Below, in pieces: positions 1-12,828 of a stretch of 64,000 nt of DNA. Within the stretch, counting starts at the first letter, position 1. Every line of letters begins with the position of its first letter. Origin of the DNA: Ganoderma boninense (taxonomy: Eukaryota > Basidiomycota > Agaricomycetes > Polyporales > Polyporaceae); contig CM035307.1 in NCBI GenBank assembly GCA_002900995.3, forward strand, positions 1,178,001 through 1,242,000, written 5' to 3'. The notes under the pieces are model-generated. The model was not told the DNA's origin, did no database searches, and worked only from the letters and a program-made list of their open reading frames with translations. Made by a program: the position numbers and the translations under genes.

Positions 1-1493
1 CTTATGTCGGCGTTTAGGTAAGGCGACATGGGTTTCAGAACGTTGACGTGGTCGTTGTATCCTGTCTTCACTGACACTGTCAGGCAAGCAACCAGTTAAA
101 TGGCCTGTACCGTGATTTATGCGACACAAATCCAGTCCGCCATGGGTATCCAACTTGTGCACTCGTCAGTGGATGGTCCACAACCAGTGACTCTGACTAT
201 ACACGGTCACCTGCCGAACAACACTTTCCTGTATTTGGTTCTCTGGCTATCCTCCATATATATTCTGTTGTGCGGAATGTTACTCGGTACATATAAGGCC
301 ACACAAGTAAGACCCTCGAAGTCCAAACCTCTTAGGTATCTCCTAGAGTACCCCCAAAGTTGTGGGGTTTACAGTATGTCGGTGCATGGCATGCAAATTT
401 CAACCGCCCATACCCAAACCATCTCAGCCGCACGGATGAGTGACTGGCGTGATTTTCACTCAAGATTCACATGTCTTGATCAATTGTATGACATTCGATG
501 GTTAACAAGCAAAATATGTGATGACGTTCTTCTTCGGTTATAAGATAACACCAATTAGTTTGCCCTAGCGCGGCCGACGTTCTTAGCTCAGGCAGCTGCA
601 TAGATCAATTGTGTACTATCAAGCACTATCTGCCAAACGGAGTCGAATGTTGGCTGGGTTGAATGGCCTGCCAGAGTTGTCAATGCCTCGGTACTATCGT
701 CACGCTCCGACTGACAAAGTTTGCTCGCAGGTGTCCTACCGAACACAACAGTAAAGCGTCGTATACCTCCTTCGCTTTTTGAACGATTTGATTTAAAACT
801 GACTCATAAACTTGCGTGTATGCCTCGATGACCAGTCTATATGGTCTAGAGTCTAAGAATGCCATCCGCTCAAAGCTCTTAACCTGAAGGACAATTACCA
901 CATAAGGATGAATCCGCGACCGGAGCGAGAGGGGTGCAGAACTGTACAGCCACCTGAAACCTCTCTCCTCCGGCTCTCATGCTTGAACTCCAGTGGCAGA
1001 AAGAATGCGGTTCTAGTGGCTCCAGCGGCTGCTTGTTACATACTCAGTATGTATCAGAACGTCGAAGGTTGAATCACAGTGGCGGTGAGTTCCGAATGAG
1101 TTTCGACAGAACTTTCGCCGAAGTGTCTCCGTGGGGCATGATGAGTGCTATCTTGCCGGTTGTCCCTCTGGAAGTTCCCTATGAGTCAAGGATAAGTATC
1201 TTTGGGGTAGCACGCACTTCCAATAATAATGCCAGGCACGGTCATGAGTGGATGTGTCTCCTCCCTGTGTTTGGTCCCATGTGGCGCAATTCCCATGGCA
1301 CTGTGAATAAGTAATAGCCCGGGAACTCGGGCTTGCTTATCTGAGTTCCTCGGCCATAGTCGCTGAGTCATGCCAGGCGCAGCATGAGGAGCAGACACGG
1401 CACACTGCATATCAGAAGACTCGTCAGCGCGTTGGCGTCCGCTTTCTTGCTACCTACGTCCATCTTGTGCTGTCGCCATCGTCCAGAGCAAAG
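1..1493. other. Left flank without a convincing gene
   Basis: About 1.5 kb upstream of the aminotransferase gene. Short open frames on both strands lack codon bias, family motifs and consistent splice signals. The one exception is a small minus-strand segment at 680-892, listed separately. The last few hundred bases presumably hold the promoter and 5' leader of the gene starting at 1494, but I see no clear TATA box. No tRNA, snRNA or terminal-repeat structure was recognised. Confidence 0.5.
680..892 (-). pseudogene. Possible terminal exon or gene remnant
   Basis: On the minus strand a pyrimidine-rich stretch ending in CAG is followed by an open segment with protein-like composition (it includes RPYRLVIEAYTQVYESVL, and is helical and amphipathic) that runs to a stop at 680-682. 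This resembles a last exon. I could not find a matching upstream exon, and the upstream bases have no sustained coding frame. It may be the end of a decayed gene, or chance. I do not recognise the family. Confidence 0.15.
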
Positions 1494-3997
1494 ATGTCAT
1501 TCTCAGAGAAACCGTCGAAGGCGATCGACCTGTCCCATCATCTCTCCGATGTCTCGCGCGCTCGTGAATTGTCGCCGCTCAAAGGCCTGGCTCGATACCT
1601 TGAACGCCCAGGGCTGATCTCACTTGCAGGAGGTAAGCACCCGCCCCGTGTACAAGATGGTGGTTCTCGGCGTGGTGTATGTGCTCTATACGGAAGACAT
1701 AGTATTCAACGTTGCATTGCAGGAATGCCCAGTCAGGCCTACTTCCCGTTCGCTGCCATTTCTGGCGATGGTGAGTGTCGCTTGTGCTTTCAAATCTCGG
1801 CGTTTGTGTCTGGTCAAGTGATCAACTCTACTCATCGTGCTGCTCTACAGCGTTGGTACCCGACTCGTTCTCGACATCGAGCAGCCACTCCGAGAATTCA
1901 GTTTCCTGGCTATGGAAGCTATTCGGGGGTTCTTCTCACAAGGAGAAGACTGCGCCCATCACAATCCCCAAGTATCCGGCCCACTCGGGGACATCAATCT
2001 CGCACAGGCGCTCCAGTATGGCACGGCGACAGGCTTGCCACAGCTCCGGGAGTTCATTAACAACTTTGCGGGGAAGGTTTATCAACCCGCCTATTCGGAC
2101 TGGACGACGCTCATGCACACGGGAAACACGGATGGGTCGGTATTCAAGATTTATTCACTCTCGGGTTCTTTCGGCGTTCGTCGCTGCGGCAGCTTCCTTA
2201 TTCTCTTCCTTCGATCTGCTCGCCTGCAACTGCAAGGTTTCATGCAACCGCAGAATGCTTATCTCGATAATATTTGCTTCACAGGTGGTCGAGATGTGTC
2301 AACTTGCTGTGTAACCCCGGCGAGATGTTCATCACCGAAGACTGGACCTACCCTTCGGCCCTCGCTGGAAGTCTCCCTTACGGCCACCACCCGGTGGGCG
2401 TGCCCATGGACGATCAGGGTATGCTCCCCCATGAACTTAAAAATCTCTTGGTGGAATGGGATGAGGTCGCACGGGGAGCCAAACGGTATGTCATTCACTG
2501 GGATCCGCTGTGCACGTACTGTTCGTTGACTACTTCCGTCTGGAGCCCTCATGTTATGTACACAGTTCCTGTGGGGCAGAACCCCACGGGCGTGGTGCGT
2601 ATTAGTCCTTGTTTGGATTAAGGGTTGTTGAAACGCCGCTCATTGGCTTGAAACATTCTAGACTATGGGGCTCGAGAGGAAGAAGGCGATCTACGATATC
2701 TGCGTTCAGTTCGGTTAGCCTTCATCCCCCCCTCCTTTCGACGCTACACTAACGCGAGGCCGTGTTCAAAAATACAACAGACATCATCATCGTCGAGGAC
2801 GACCCGTATTACTTCCTACAGATGGGCGAATACACTCCCAAAGCAGGGCGTGCAGTTCACTCCGAGTTCTCCGACCCCTCCGTCTGGCTCGCCAGCCTGG
2901 TGCCTAGCTATGTCAAGTACGGGTTTTCCAGTTCTTCCTTTCCTCGTGCAATTATTCAAACCTTCATCAGGGTCGACTATCAGGGACGAGTCATCCGTCT
3001 CGACACATTCTCTAAGGTGTGTCACGCGAACATGGTCCTGCATGACTTTCGAGGGCTCATGCTACCCTGACCCTCCTGCAGACTATTGCTCCCGGCGCCC
3101 GTCTCGGCTTCTTTACCTGCAACCCTCGCTTCGCGGAGCGCCTCGAACGGATCGGCGAGACGACCGCACAGGCCCCGTGCGGCTTCGGTCAGGTGTGTAG
3201 CCGATCCTGCATGCATTCGTTGGCGGGGTTCCCGCTGTGGGGCTCGCCGCGGCCCACGAATAAGGCTAACCGACGGATATGCACCCGCAGTCTCTCGTCG
3301 CGCAACTGCTGACTACGTGGAAGTTCGATGGGTATGCTAGATGGCTTCAGGGTAGGTATCCAGCCCGCTGCATCCACTTCTGCACCGCTGATCATGCTCA
3401 TGTGATCCTACCACTCCGTCTGTGCTATGGTGTTTGTCTGCCCCGCCGGTTAGGTCTGGCGGTGGAGTACGCGACTCGCCGCGACTTGCTCATCGATGCG
3501 CTTCAGGACGAGTTCAACCTGCAGGTCTCCGTCGGCACGACCGGTTCGTGGAAGAACTGCGTCGTTTACACCGCGTCTCCCAAGCCGCGGCGCGGGGATG
3601 CCATGTCGGAGAAGGCAGGCACTCTTTGCGCACAGCAAGCCGTTGTTCAGCTCGTCCCTCCTACATCGGGTATGTTCATATGGCTCAAGATGCTCTGGGA
3701 GAACGTGCCGGGCTTCAAGGAGGGTGACGAGGAGACACTTGAGGTTCAGCTCTGGATCAAGCTTGCTGAAGCCGGTGTTCTCGTCGGGCCTGGCCGCTAC
3801 TTCGCCCACAACGAGGAGCAAGTGAGCCCAGTCGAGGGTCACTTCCGAATCAGTTTCAGCTTCTCTTCTGTGCGTATCTTTCCTCGCATTGCGCCTTGTG
3901 CGACTAACTTCTGGTGCTCAAACAGGAGACCGACTTTAAGAAGGCTGCCAAGATCCTCGCTGAGGTCGTGAGCGACTTCTTCGGGCAGACTGCTTAG
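1494..3997 (+). CDS. Aromatic amino acid / kynurenine-type aminotransferase (Aro8-like, PLP fold type I)
   Basis: Predicted PLP-dependent transaminase of the Aro8/Aro9 (alpha-aminoadipate and aromatic aminotransferase) family, moving amino groups between aromatic amino acids and 2-oxo acids. The start is ATG 1494. Exons are joined by many short introns (first donor at 1633). Recognisable blocks in order are the N-terminal LSPLKGLARYLERPGLISLAGG, then LQYGTATGLPQLREF, YQPAYSDWTTLMHTGNTDG, CNPGEMFITEDWTYPSA, YTVPVGQNPTGVV, IIVEDDPYYFLQ, and the PLP-lysine motif RLDTFSK (Lys codon 3014-3016) followed by TIAPGARLGF. The C-terminal block VPPTSGMFIWLK and a terminal FRISFSF follow. The reading frame breaks once: at 1987-1990 the text encoding PKYPAHSG passes to DINLAQALQYG only if one G is added to a G run. 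That looks like a sequence error rather than true loss. Confidence 0.9.
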
Positions 3998-4302
3998 ATT
4001 ACGATTACCCCCGGAACTTTAGATGTATGTGTGTGTTTGTAAGATATTGGGATATACTTCGGGGAGTCCGAGAAATGTACTTCGTGGCGTTCCGCCATGT
4101 TGAGTAGAAAACGAACGACCTGTGCGTGGATCGAACGTGCGTTCTCGGCCAAAACCTTATCTCAGCCACAGGGAACCTTCCAAATGCGGCAGCCGGTGAC
4201 GGACGGGCGCTTGACGCGAACTTGCCTCCCCTCATCTGTCCCCCGACCCGCCCTAAACCATCGCGGCACGCGCCCCATTCTATACGCGGCGCCGACGATT
4301 CT

Positions 4303-6837
4303 ATGGCCTCGACCTCCTCCGCCTCATCTCCTGTGGCCTCATTGTCGGACGATATCCAACGTGCCCTTCAGCAGGCTGTCGGCGACGCAAACAATGCTGC
4401 AGCCGCGGCCGCGGCTCATAACAAGTCCAAGAAATCGAAGCGGCATAGGGACTCGGAAGGGACGGAGGATGGGGGTGGCAGTGGGCATGTGAAGAAGAAG
4501 AAAAAATCGAAGAAACACGGCGACTCGGACGTGAACGCGACGGCGGACGCGGACCATCGTGGTCCAACCACAGGCGATTCAGAAGCTACACCGGCGACGT
4601 CGAGCTCGAGCAACGAGTCCACGCCTGGCGCAGCTGAAGCCATAGATGCGGACGTGGATGCCGTTGCCTCCGCTGCGCCTTCAAAAAAGAGGAAGAAGAG
4701 CAAGGGCAAGGAGCGTGCGCACGACAGCCAGCCCCGATCCCAGTCCGAATCCCATCCTCAACCCGCATCCACATCTGAAGGCGCGTCTCTGGCTCAGGCA
4801 TCCCCCGCGTCGGCCTCTGCTGCAGCCCAGCCCCACAGCGGGCTACAAGCGAGCCTCCCGACGTCCTCGGCGGACTTCCTCTCCGCGGTCGTCGCGGCGG
4901 CCTCCGCGACCGCCGGGCACGGGCACCAGTCTCAGGGTGGAGGGCCGGCCTTCGAGCAGGCGATGCAGCAGTACATGACGTACCCGCCGACCGAGTTCGA
5001 TCCGTATGCGTACTCGACCCCTCCCGCCACCGGGGCCCACCCGCACCCGCACCCCGGGCAGGCGATCCCGGGACCGTTCCCGCCAGATGTGGCTGGGATC
5101 CTGCCGGACCTGAACATCACGTCGAGCGACGAGCTGTTGAGGAGCTTGCACGAGTTCGACATCTCGAAGGTGGTGTCGGTGCTCAAGTCGCTTGGGGAGG
5201 CTGCGGCTGCGGCGAACGTGAGCCTCGCCCTTCCGCCACTGTTCGTGCCGGGGCCCGGACCTGTGCAGCAGCAGCCCGTGAGGTCGGAAGCGATCCTGGG
5301 GCGACCGCCGAAGCAGAAGAAGGGCAGGAACGGGAATGCAGCGGGGGGTTCTGGGAGTGGCGGCGGGGAGGCGGCGCCGCTCCAGCCAGACAACCCGGAC
5401 CACGCGCACATGCTCGCGAACGTGTGGATGAACGCGTCGAAGCTCGCGGAGATGGTCAGAACCGAGGGTGAGTCGCCTGTGTTGGACGGGATCCGCGCAG
5501 TCTGGGCTGAATGCGACATCGGGGCGCGAAGGGATGGTGTACAAGAAGGGCAAGTTCTCCGCGACGGAGGACGCGCAGCTCGTCGCGGCAGTCGAGCAGT
5601 ACCGCGCCGTGAGTATATGCGGGAGCGGCGCCGCGATACGACGGCTGATGTGGGCGTTTTGCAGACGAGGGACTTGACGCAGGCCGAGCTGGACCAGATC
5701 ATCTTTTCGAACAAGATTGGGAAGGATAAAGGGCACGAGTCGTTCTGGTCGGAGATCAGTGAGTTCTCTGGGGCTCGGGCGAGCCCAGACGCATTGACTA
5801 GTGGATATAGCATCGGCCTTGCAGTTGCGTCCTATCATCGCCGTGTACCATCACGTCAGGCGGACGAGGCATCCGTTCGCGGGGAAGGGGACGTGGACGA
5901 AGACTGAGGACGACTTGCTGCTTCAGTCCGTGCGAGATCTTGGCCAGCAATGGGAGAAGATCAGCGACATCGTGCAGCGGACTGCCGCAGATTGTCGCGA
6001 TCGGTATCGGAATCACCTCCAGGATCGCGACGTCCGGCGCACCGGTGCGTAGATACGAGTCGGGGAGCCTCGTTCGTCGACGCACCTAATGAATTGGTTT
6101 TTGCAGGGACATGGTCGAAAGAGGAGGAGGAAGAGCTAACGAGGATCGTTACGGAGATGACTGTCAACCAGGGCAAAGACGTGGACAACGATATCTTCTG
6201 GGGTGTGGTGAGCCAACGAATGGGTGGCAAGCGCGGTCGACAACAATGCAGAATAAAATGGTAAGCAAATGTGGCGACTAGTTTCATGACGACGGCACTA
6301 ATGACTTCGTCTGCAGGACCGACTCCTTGGCTCCACAGCTGAAGAACACTGGAGAACGACCACGCTGGAGTGCGATGGATGCGTATATCCTTGTTCACAA
6401 GTACGCGTTTAGCCAGAAGGTCCGCGAAACGTATACTGAGGCTATTGAACAGGGTCGATTCGATGAATGTGCGAGACGACACAGAGATCGACTGGAAGCT
6501 ACTTCCGGACGAGAATTGGAACATTTGGAGCGCGCATTCGTTACAACGACGGTGGTTGACAATGAAACGGGGCATAAAGGGCTTCGAGGAAATGTCGCAT
6601 GCCGGCGAGTCACGTCGTCGAAGGTTTGACATTGTGGGTTTAAGCTGAGATTTTGATGCAGAAATCATGGAGATACTGAAGACGAAGAAGGCGCAGTCCC
6701 CCCCACCGTCGTCATCCGGCAGCCGGAAGAAAAAGAGCAAATACTTGAGCGCGGAGGCGGTCAACGATGTGGACGAGGTCGAGATGGAGGGTCAGCTGCA
6801 GGCAGGGTCGAGCAGTGGCACGGGTGTGGCGAGCTAA
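4303..6837 (+). CDS. Reb1-like Myb-domain DNA-binding protein
   Basis: Likely nuclear Myb-type factor of the Reb1/TTF1/DMTF1 group, which in yeasts binds rDNA terminators and promoters. The N-terminal half is low complexity (Ala/Ser/Pro) with lysine-rich nuclear localisation stretches (KKKKKSKKH near residue 65, KKRKKSKGKER near 130). The C-terminal half carries the Myb region: a Myb-associated block (KKGKFSATEDAQLVAAVEQY, then DLTQAELDQIIFSNK and ESFWSEI), HPFAGKGTWTKTEDDLLLQ with TAADCRDRYRNHLQ, TWSKEEEEELTRIV with RGRQQCRIKW, and a last degenerate repeat (DWKLLPDENWNIWSAHSLQRRW). At least six introns split the Myb half. ATG 4303 is preferred. An in-frame ATG at 4126 would add 59 residues with UTR-like composition. 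The HHVRRTRHPF block just before the second repeat is what points to Reb1. Confidence 0.8.
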
Positions 6838-7178
6838 TCAGAATGAATGGAAGGAGGTCTCAATGCAGCGTAACGTACATGCTTAAAACCTAGTGCTTTG
6901 TCGCGTGCCAACTCTGGCTTGCTTTCTGTGTAAACGCGGCCACGTGATGATGAGACGCGTCGTTTACGTCTAAATAGGGAAGCGCCAAGGGTCTGTCAAA
7001 CGCAGTGTTGAAATGCGTCGCACGCCTCTTGGTGCTCTCTGTCCAGGCTGCTGAGAGTGGTCTTCCTTGTCCATGCGAGTCGTCACCCTCGGTCTGCTAT
7101 TTAAACGTCACCTTCACTTGTAATCCCTCGTTTATTTCTCGCTTCTCCTCCTCGCCTGCTCCTTTTGGTCTTCGCCAC

Positions 7179-10100
7179 ATGGCTGCCTTCCCTCAAACCC
7201 CCAGAAAGGTCCCCCTTGCGCTTGGCGATGAACACATTCCGAGGCCCAAACCTAGGTCCAATGGCTCAACCGTCACAAAGCGCGTGTTCTTCTGTGGTGT
7301 TGTGGTGGAAGGAACAGAGGGTGGGCGTGAGCTTCCTCAAGGTATGTACCCACCTACGTCTAGCGAGCCAACGGTGCCCGGCTGGGAGACCGCCTTTGTT
7401 TTGTATGGGTGCATTCTCGTCGTAGTATCTGACTGTGTGTCTGGGGCGTAGATGTTCAAGACCTCATTGCCTCGCTGGGTGAGAGCGTCGATATGGTACC
7501 AGAAGCGACACAACCATCACCGTCCCAAGCTAATGAAGATGCTCAAGCAGTGCGTGCAAGGATTCCAGTTTCTGAATTAGCCCGAATTTATATGCATGTC
7601 ATCCTTTGTTATCACTAGGCTACTCGAAGACGGGCTATGACGAATTCATCCGCATTCACCGACCTCGTCAAGGAACTGATCGCGACCGAGCGCAACTACG
7701 TCAAGAAGATGGGCATACTCAAGACGGAGTACGCTGACCCACTCCGCTCGTATTCCAAGGACAAGCACACAGCTATCATTGGACCATATGAAGCCAAGAC
7801 CCTCTTCGGAAACATTGATCAGCTTCTGCCCGTGAACGAGGCATTCCTCGCTGATCTCGAGAAGATGGACCCTACAGGAAACGGCAAGCCTGGCGTGGGC
7901 GACGTCGCGCTCAAACACTTCAAGAAGCTGAAAGGATTTGAGAAGTATGGAACATACTTCGCAAAGCACGAGGAGGTGCAGAGGCTTATGGAGACAGAGC
8001 AGAAGAAGAACTCGAGGTTTGCGGAGTACATTGAGGTATGTTCCCTGTCTGTGTCATGCACATTCTACTTCATTTGGCCGAACCAATTCTCATGCTCTAC
8101 ATCAACTCCATTTTCACCGTTTGTATGCCGGTAGCGCGTCAGATATAGCACTGCGTTCGACTCCAGGAACAAGTTCGGCCTTACCCAGCTCATCGCCGAG
8201 CCCTGGCAGCGTATCCCGCGCTATACCCTCCTTTTCAACACCATGCTCAAGCACATGGCCATGAACCACCCCCAGCGCGCCCCACTCGAGGAGGCCATCC
8301 AGTATGCCACCGTAATCGCGAAGGCGGAGACGGACGCAGAGACGAAGCGCATGGCTATCATGCACTGTCTCTCGACCTCGATCGAGGACTTTCCAGTCTC
8401 CCTTATCTCCAACTCCCGGCAGTTCATCGACTGTATCGACGTCCAAGATGTCCTAGGCCCCGATCCACATACGCCAATTTCCTCAAATTCCCCTGCCTCA
8501 GCAGGGACGCTGCACTGCTCGCTGTTCCTGTTCGACGATAAGGTGATGATTGTGAAGCGTCCCGCGGAGAAGAGCGGCAGAACGCTGGCAGGGCTCGACC
8601 CGCCCTACTTCGACAAGGTTGTGAAGGGTGGCACGCTCCCGTCGAGCATGCGCAAGAACGGGCTGGTGTGCAAGGGCCTTGTAGACATTACCGAAGTGAA
8701 CGCGACCGATGTTGGCGGACCTGGTACGTCATTGTTATTTCAACATTTCGACTGTTTCTTGCCTTACCCTATGCGATGCTGCGTCTTAGATTTCCATATC
8801 TTCCTCGAGAATGCGCTCCTGGACCAGTCAGAGCGATGGGGTGGCCGCCAGTTCCGCGCGCTCTCGGTCGTGTTCCCACCGGTGTCGGTTGGTTTGGATC
8901 CAATACGCACCGACCGAGAGAAGCACCGCTTTCTCAACCACTTGTGGGCTGCACAAGCTCGAGTTCGGACGAGGATGGAGCGGTCGATCATTCTCAAGGG
9001 CGAAGAATGCGAAGTCGAGAACAGAGGTGGATATGTTACGAAGGCACAGACATACTTCAATGTTTACACCCGCATGAACTTTTTACAGGAGCCCAAGAAG
9101 GTGCGTGAGCCCCTTAACCATATGTCCATGAAGTCTCTCAATCACGACTACATGTCGTCAGACGAAGATAGTTATGCACATAGACCAGGACGGAGTCGCA
9201 GACCCAATACCATTTGGGGATGTCGATGGGCCATACGTCGTCGTGAGGGTACAGCCCATGGCTGGAGAGCTTGCGAGATATAGCGTCACGTCTACGTATG
9301 AAGAGGAGACAGAAGAGGACATCATGCAGACGAGTCGCATCCCAGAGCGCATCGTCCAGACGAGTAAGTCCTTACTGTATAAGGCTTCTCTTATGCATGA
9401 AAATTCACAGTCGTCTCTAGTCCACCAGTACGGATTGTTCAAGTTCAAGACGAATGCGACTTCCAGTCGCCCGACCACGCCAACAGCCTCTCGTTCGCGC
9501 GCTGCAATCTTCGGCCTGGACGTCATCTCGCGCAACCTCTTCGGCTCCCGTTCCGCCGCGGCGAGCATGACCGACTTCTTCGCAGGCTCAGTGGGCAGCC
9601 ATCGTCGCTCGCGCACTGCCGATAGCCGCAGCTCGACACTCACAGGTACCACCAGTACTGCAGGAAGCAGCTCAACACGCTTCTCGCGCATCTCCACGAC
9701 GACCTCGTCGACGTCTATAATGGACGACGAGCCTCCTCCGTCGTCGATGTCGAAGGGCAGCAGGAGCTCGAGATCGCGCTCGCTGTCGAAGGGTGCGAAG
9801 AAGCTCGTGAAGCGCGCGAAATCCCCCTTCATGAGCGAACGCGAGGACACGGATACGGACGATGATGATAGCCCCCGCAGGTCTCACCACGGGCGGACGC
9901 GTTCGTATGGCCAAGACTCGTTCAAGCGATCGAAATCGCTGCCAAGGGGCAGTGTGCCATCCATGACTGACATTCCTGCAGACGACTCTGAAAGAGCTCT
10001 TGCGATGCGGCTGGAGCTCGCGAGGCGAAATAGCAAGAACCAGCATGGGCATGATTATAGTGCTCCTACCATGGAAGAGCCATCAGAGGAGACGATCTAT

Positions 10101-12022
10101 GAGGGTAGATACCCCCTTTTCAGCCCCGTTACCCTGTGTGCTTACCAGTTTCTAGATGATCCCGCCCCACCACAACGCCCACTATCGAGGGCATCCAGGG
10201 CGTCGAGAGCCCTTCCAGAGCCCCCGCAGGACTATGACTACGAGAGTCAAAGGTCTACGACACCGTCGACGTTCCGTGCGCACTCGCCAGCCCCGAGCAC
10301 CATCGAGCCCTACTCGCGGCCGCTGTCCCGCAACTCCTCTAATCAGTCTGACCGCCGACCCATGGGCCCTCGCAGCCCTTCCCCGCTGCCGAGCCCCCGT
10401 GTTGCTCCGACGCAGTTGCCTTCCCTCGACAACGACACCGACATGACCCTCGTCCAGGCCGGGTTCCCAACCACACCCACCCACCGCGTCTACCCGCGCA
10501 CACCGATACCCAGGAGTAAGCGTCAGCCGTTCGAGCCCACGAGCGTGCTCAACACCGACACGACGCCCAAGGCGACTGCAGAGAAGCACGCGACCGGTGG
10601 AGAGCATGCGAAGCCCCCAAGCATCATCGAGCCGCTCTCGATCAAGAAACGGTCGTCTGTGCGCACGGAGAGCTCGGTCGTCACACTGTCGCCCGGCAAG
10701 GGCTCACCGGCGAGGAGGACGTCGCTCACGCTGACCCGTCGTCCCTCCCCGATCGGGAAGGCTGCGTTTGCGAATACGGGGACAAGGCGGGTGTCGGGGC
10801 AGCGCACGACGAAGGCGCTTTCTGGAGGTGCTGATGTCGATCTGGATGAGGTTGAGGCGAAGGTGACGCGGGCTGCAGAGGCTACGAAGGCAGATGTGAG
10901 TATTATGCGCTTGCAATCGCCTTTCCTCGGAGGGAATCGAAGACTGACATTGACGGTGTGGGTGGATTTGTAGATCGAGAGTTCGCATCGCGCAATCAAG
11001 CGGATCAAGCTTGAGACGCAGAAGTGATCTCGTCTTCCCCCGTCCGCGCTGCGGTCGCGACCTGGGAGACGAAACCGACGATTTCGCCCATTAAGCGCAC
11101 CCCGCAGCGCACTCCTGCTCTAGTATGTGCACGTTCTACATGCTTCCTCACGACGTTGACTAAGTAAGTAGCAGACCAAGGAAGCAGAGGCGCGGCGCGC
11201 AGAGATGCTGTCCGCAATCGGGAAGCGGAATGGGGACAGTGGCGGGCCACCCCGCCCCCGCGTGCAGACAATGTTCGAGCCCTCGACATCTTCTGCCTCC
11301 ATCATGTCGAATGGTGGAGGCAGCCCGCGCAGTGCAGTCCCTGATGACTCTATGCGCACTATCGACAACTTGGCGGAGGAGGCGGACCAGCAGTTGGAGC
11401 AGGCCCTCCGGAACCAGGAGTCTGTGACATCTGAAACTGCGGGTCCTTGTCCAGCTTCTGCACCAGGTTTGTCCGATTCGGCTGAGCTATTGCACCACAA
11501 GCCTGACGTGATCCGGATCTGCAGAAGGCCGCGGAGCTGACCAAGAGCGGGCTGGAGACCCAGAATTGGAAACGACAATACGAAGTCGTGAACCAGCTGC
11601 TGAGCAATAGCCAGCAGGAGGTTAACGAACTCTATCAGGTGCGCGTTGCGTTTCCCCTCCTGCGTGACAGAAGCTAACGCACGCCGCAGTACTTCAACGA
11701 AGAGCTTGACGGCATGTTCGACGCAGCGAGCCTTCCCGATGACGACGCCTGGGCTGCGATGACGAAGAAGATGAAGGAGGCGCAGCAAGGCAAGGCGAAA
11801 GCAGAGCATGAGAACTCGTATGTTCTGGTCTTTGTGGTCCTGAGATCACGCCACTTATGACGTTGCTTGTCCGCAGACAACTCAAGACCCGGATTGCGGA
11901 GTTAGAGTTACAGCATAGACAGTAAGTTTCGAATCTTGATACCTTTGAGGATCCCGTCCTGACGTCATGATCGCGACCTTAGATGGGAGGTGCTGTTGCG
12001 AGACAACGGACTTCTTCCCTGA
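7179..12022 (+). CDS. Rho guanine nucleotide exchange factor, DH domain, Bud3-like
   Basis: Predicted activator of a Rho-family GTPase in polarity or septation. The start is ATG 7179 (MAAFPQTPRKVPL). A DH domain begins near TDLVKELIATERNYVKKMG and ends with the CR3-like LIAEPWQRIPRYTLLFNTML. A PH-like region follows (LHCSLFLFDDKVMIVKRP). The long C-terminal half is Ser/Arg-rich and disordered, with runs of SRSLSKGAKK type, and ends in coiled coil (KRQYEVVNQLLSNSQQEVNE, LKTRIAELELQ). The DH-PH arrangement and the VIDV...LFLFDDK text recall filamentous-fungal Bud3, a Rho4 GEF; this assignment rests on memory of the family. The last exon (11983-12022) is read only after a 61-nt intron with donor at 11922. 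Unspliced, the frame stops at 11923-11925. It converges with another GEF gene at 12829. Confidence 0.8.
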
Positions 12023-12828
12023 CAGACAGGATTGGGCTGGCTTACCACTTTTGCGGTTTCTTAATCTACCACACGTTATGATACCTCGCATGCACCATTT
12101 GCTAGATTTATGTACATGTGTACAGTACAACATGGGTTCTCCGCGCGATTGTTCCCTCTGCGATTTATGCTGTTATGTTTTTCATTTCGGTCATGGCATG
12201 ATCATTCCTTGACACGGGTGCTTGTGTCTGATTCAACCCTGATATATCACTCATCTCGCTCAGTTGGAGAGTTCAAAGTCAGCATCGTGGGTGAAATGCA
12301 TTGGAAGTCTGTACGATACCGACAGAAGCCGACGTGGTATAGCCGGAACGCTCACGGCTAGGGTCGGTGGGGTAAGAGCAAACGCAGTGAGGGGAATGGA
12401 TGGAGGAAACGCATGCATATGTGTGTGAATCCGGGTCCCAGAAGTTACACTGTATGATGGTGAGGTGAATAGAGAACGAACATATGATGCTTAATGTTAA
12501 GGTCTTATTGATATCGTAGGGGGCAAGAAGGGTCGAGAAACGTCGTGAATGCTTCGCTACTCCGTACAATCCAGGCCGAAAGTCTACGTGAATGGGCGTG
12601 CAAGCAGGATGAGTGAGAAGGAGGGACATGGGGAATAAAGGGACGAGGGGTGAGAATGCGTGTGTGTGCAGGGTAACGTGACCGAATGAGATTGAGCTTG
12701 AGATTGAGAAGAGAACCCATGTGAGGTGAGGTGCGGGTACTGTGGTATGCGTGGGTCGGTATGCGGTATGGTAAAAAAATGCGGAGGTATGCAGACAAGA
12801 AAAAAAGAGGCAGGCAGATCGTTGACCG
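12023..12828. other. Convergent intergenic region between two GEF genes
   Basis: Roughly 800 bp between the stop codons of two tail-to-tail GEF genes. It should contain both 3' UTRs and poly(A) sites. The left part is AT-rich and the right part is purine-rich on the plus strand (TC-rich on the minus). No open frame with family motifs or RNA structure was recognised. Confidence 0.6.

Noticed and set aside
4126..4302. Possible 59-residue N-terminal extension of the Reb1-like protein
   Set aside because: In frame, but its composition is unlike coding sequence here; the ATG at 4303 begins the typical Ser/Ala-rich leader.
4843..5838. Long minus-strand open frames opposite the Reb1-like gene
   Set aside because: Arg/Pro/Ser-rich antisense shadows of GC-rich coding DNA, without splice signals or family motifs.
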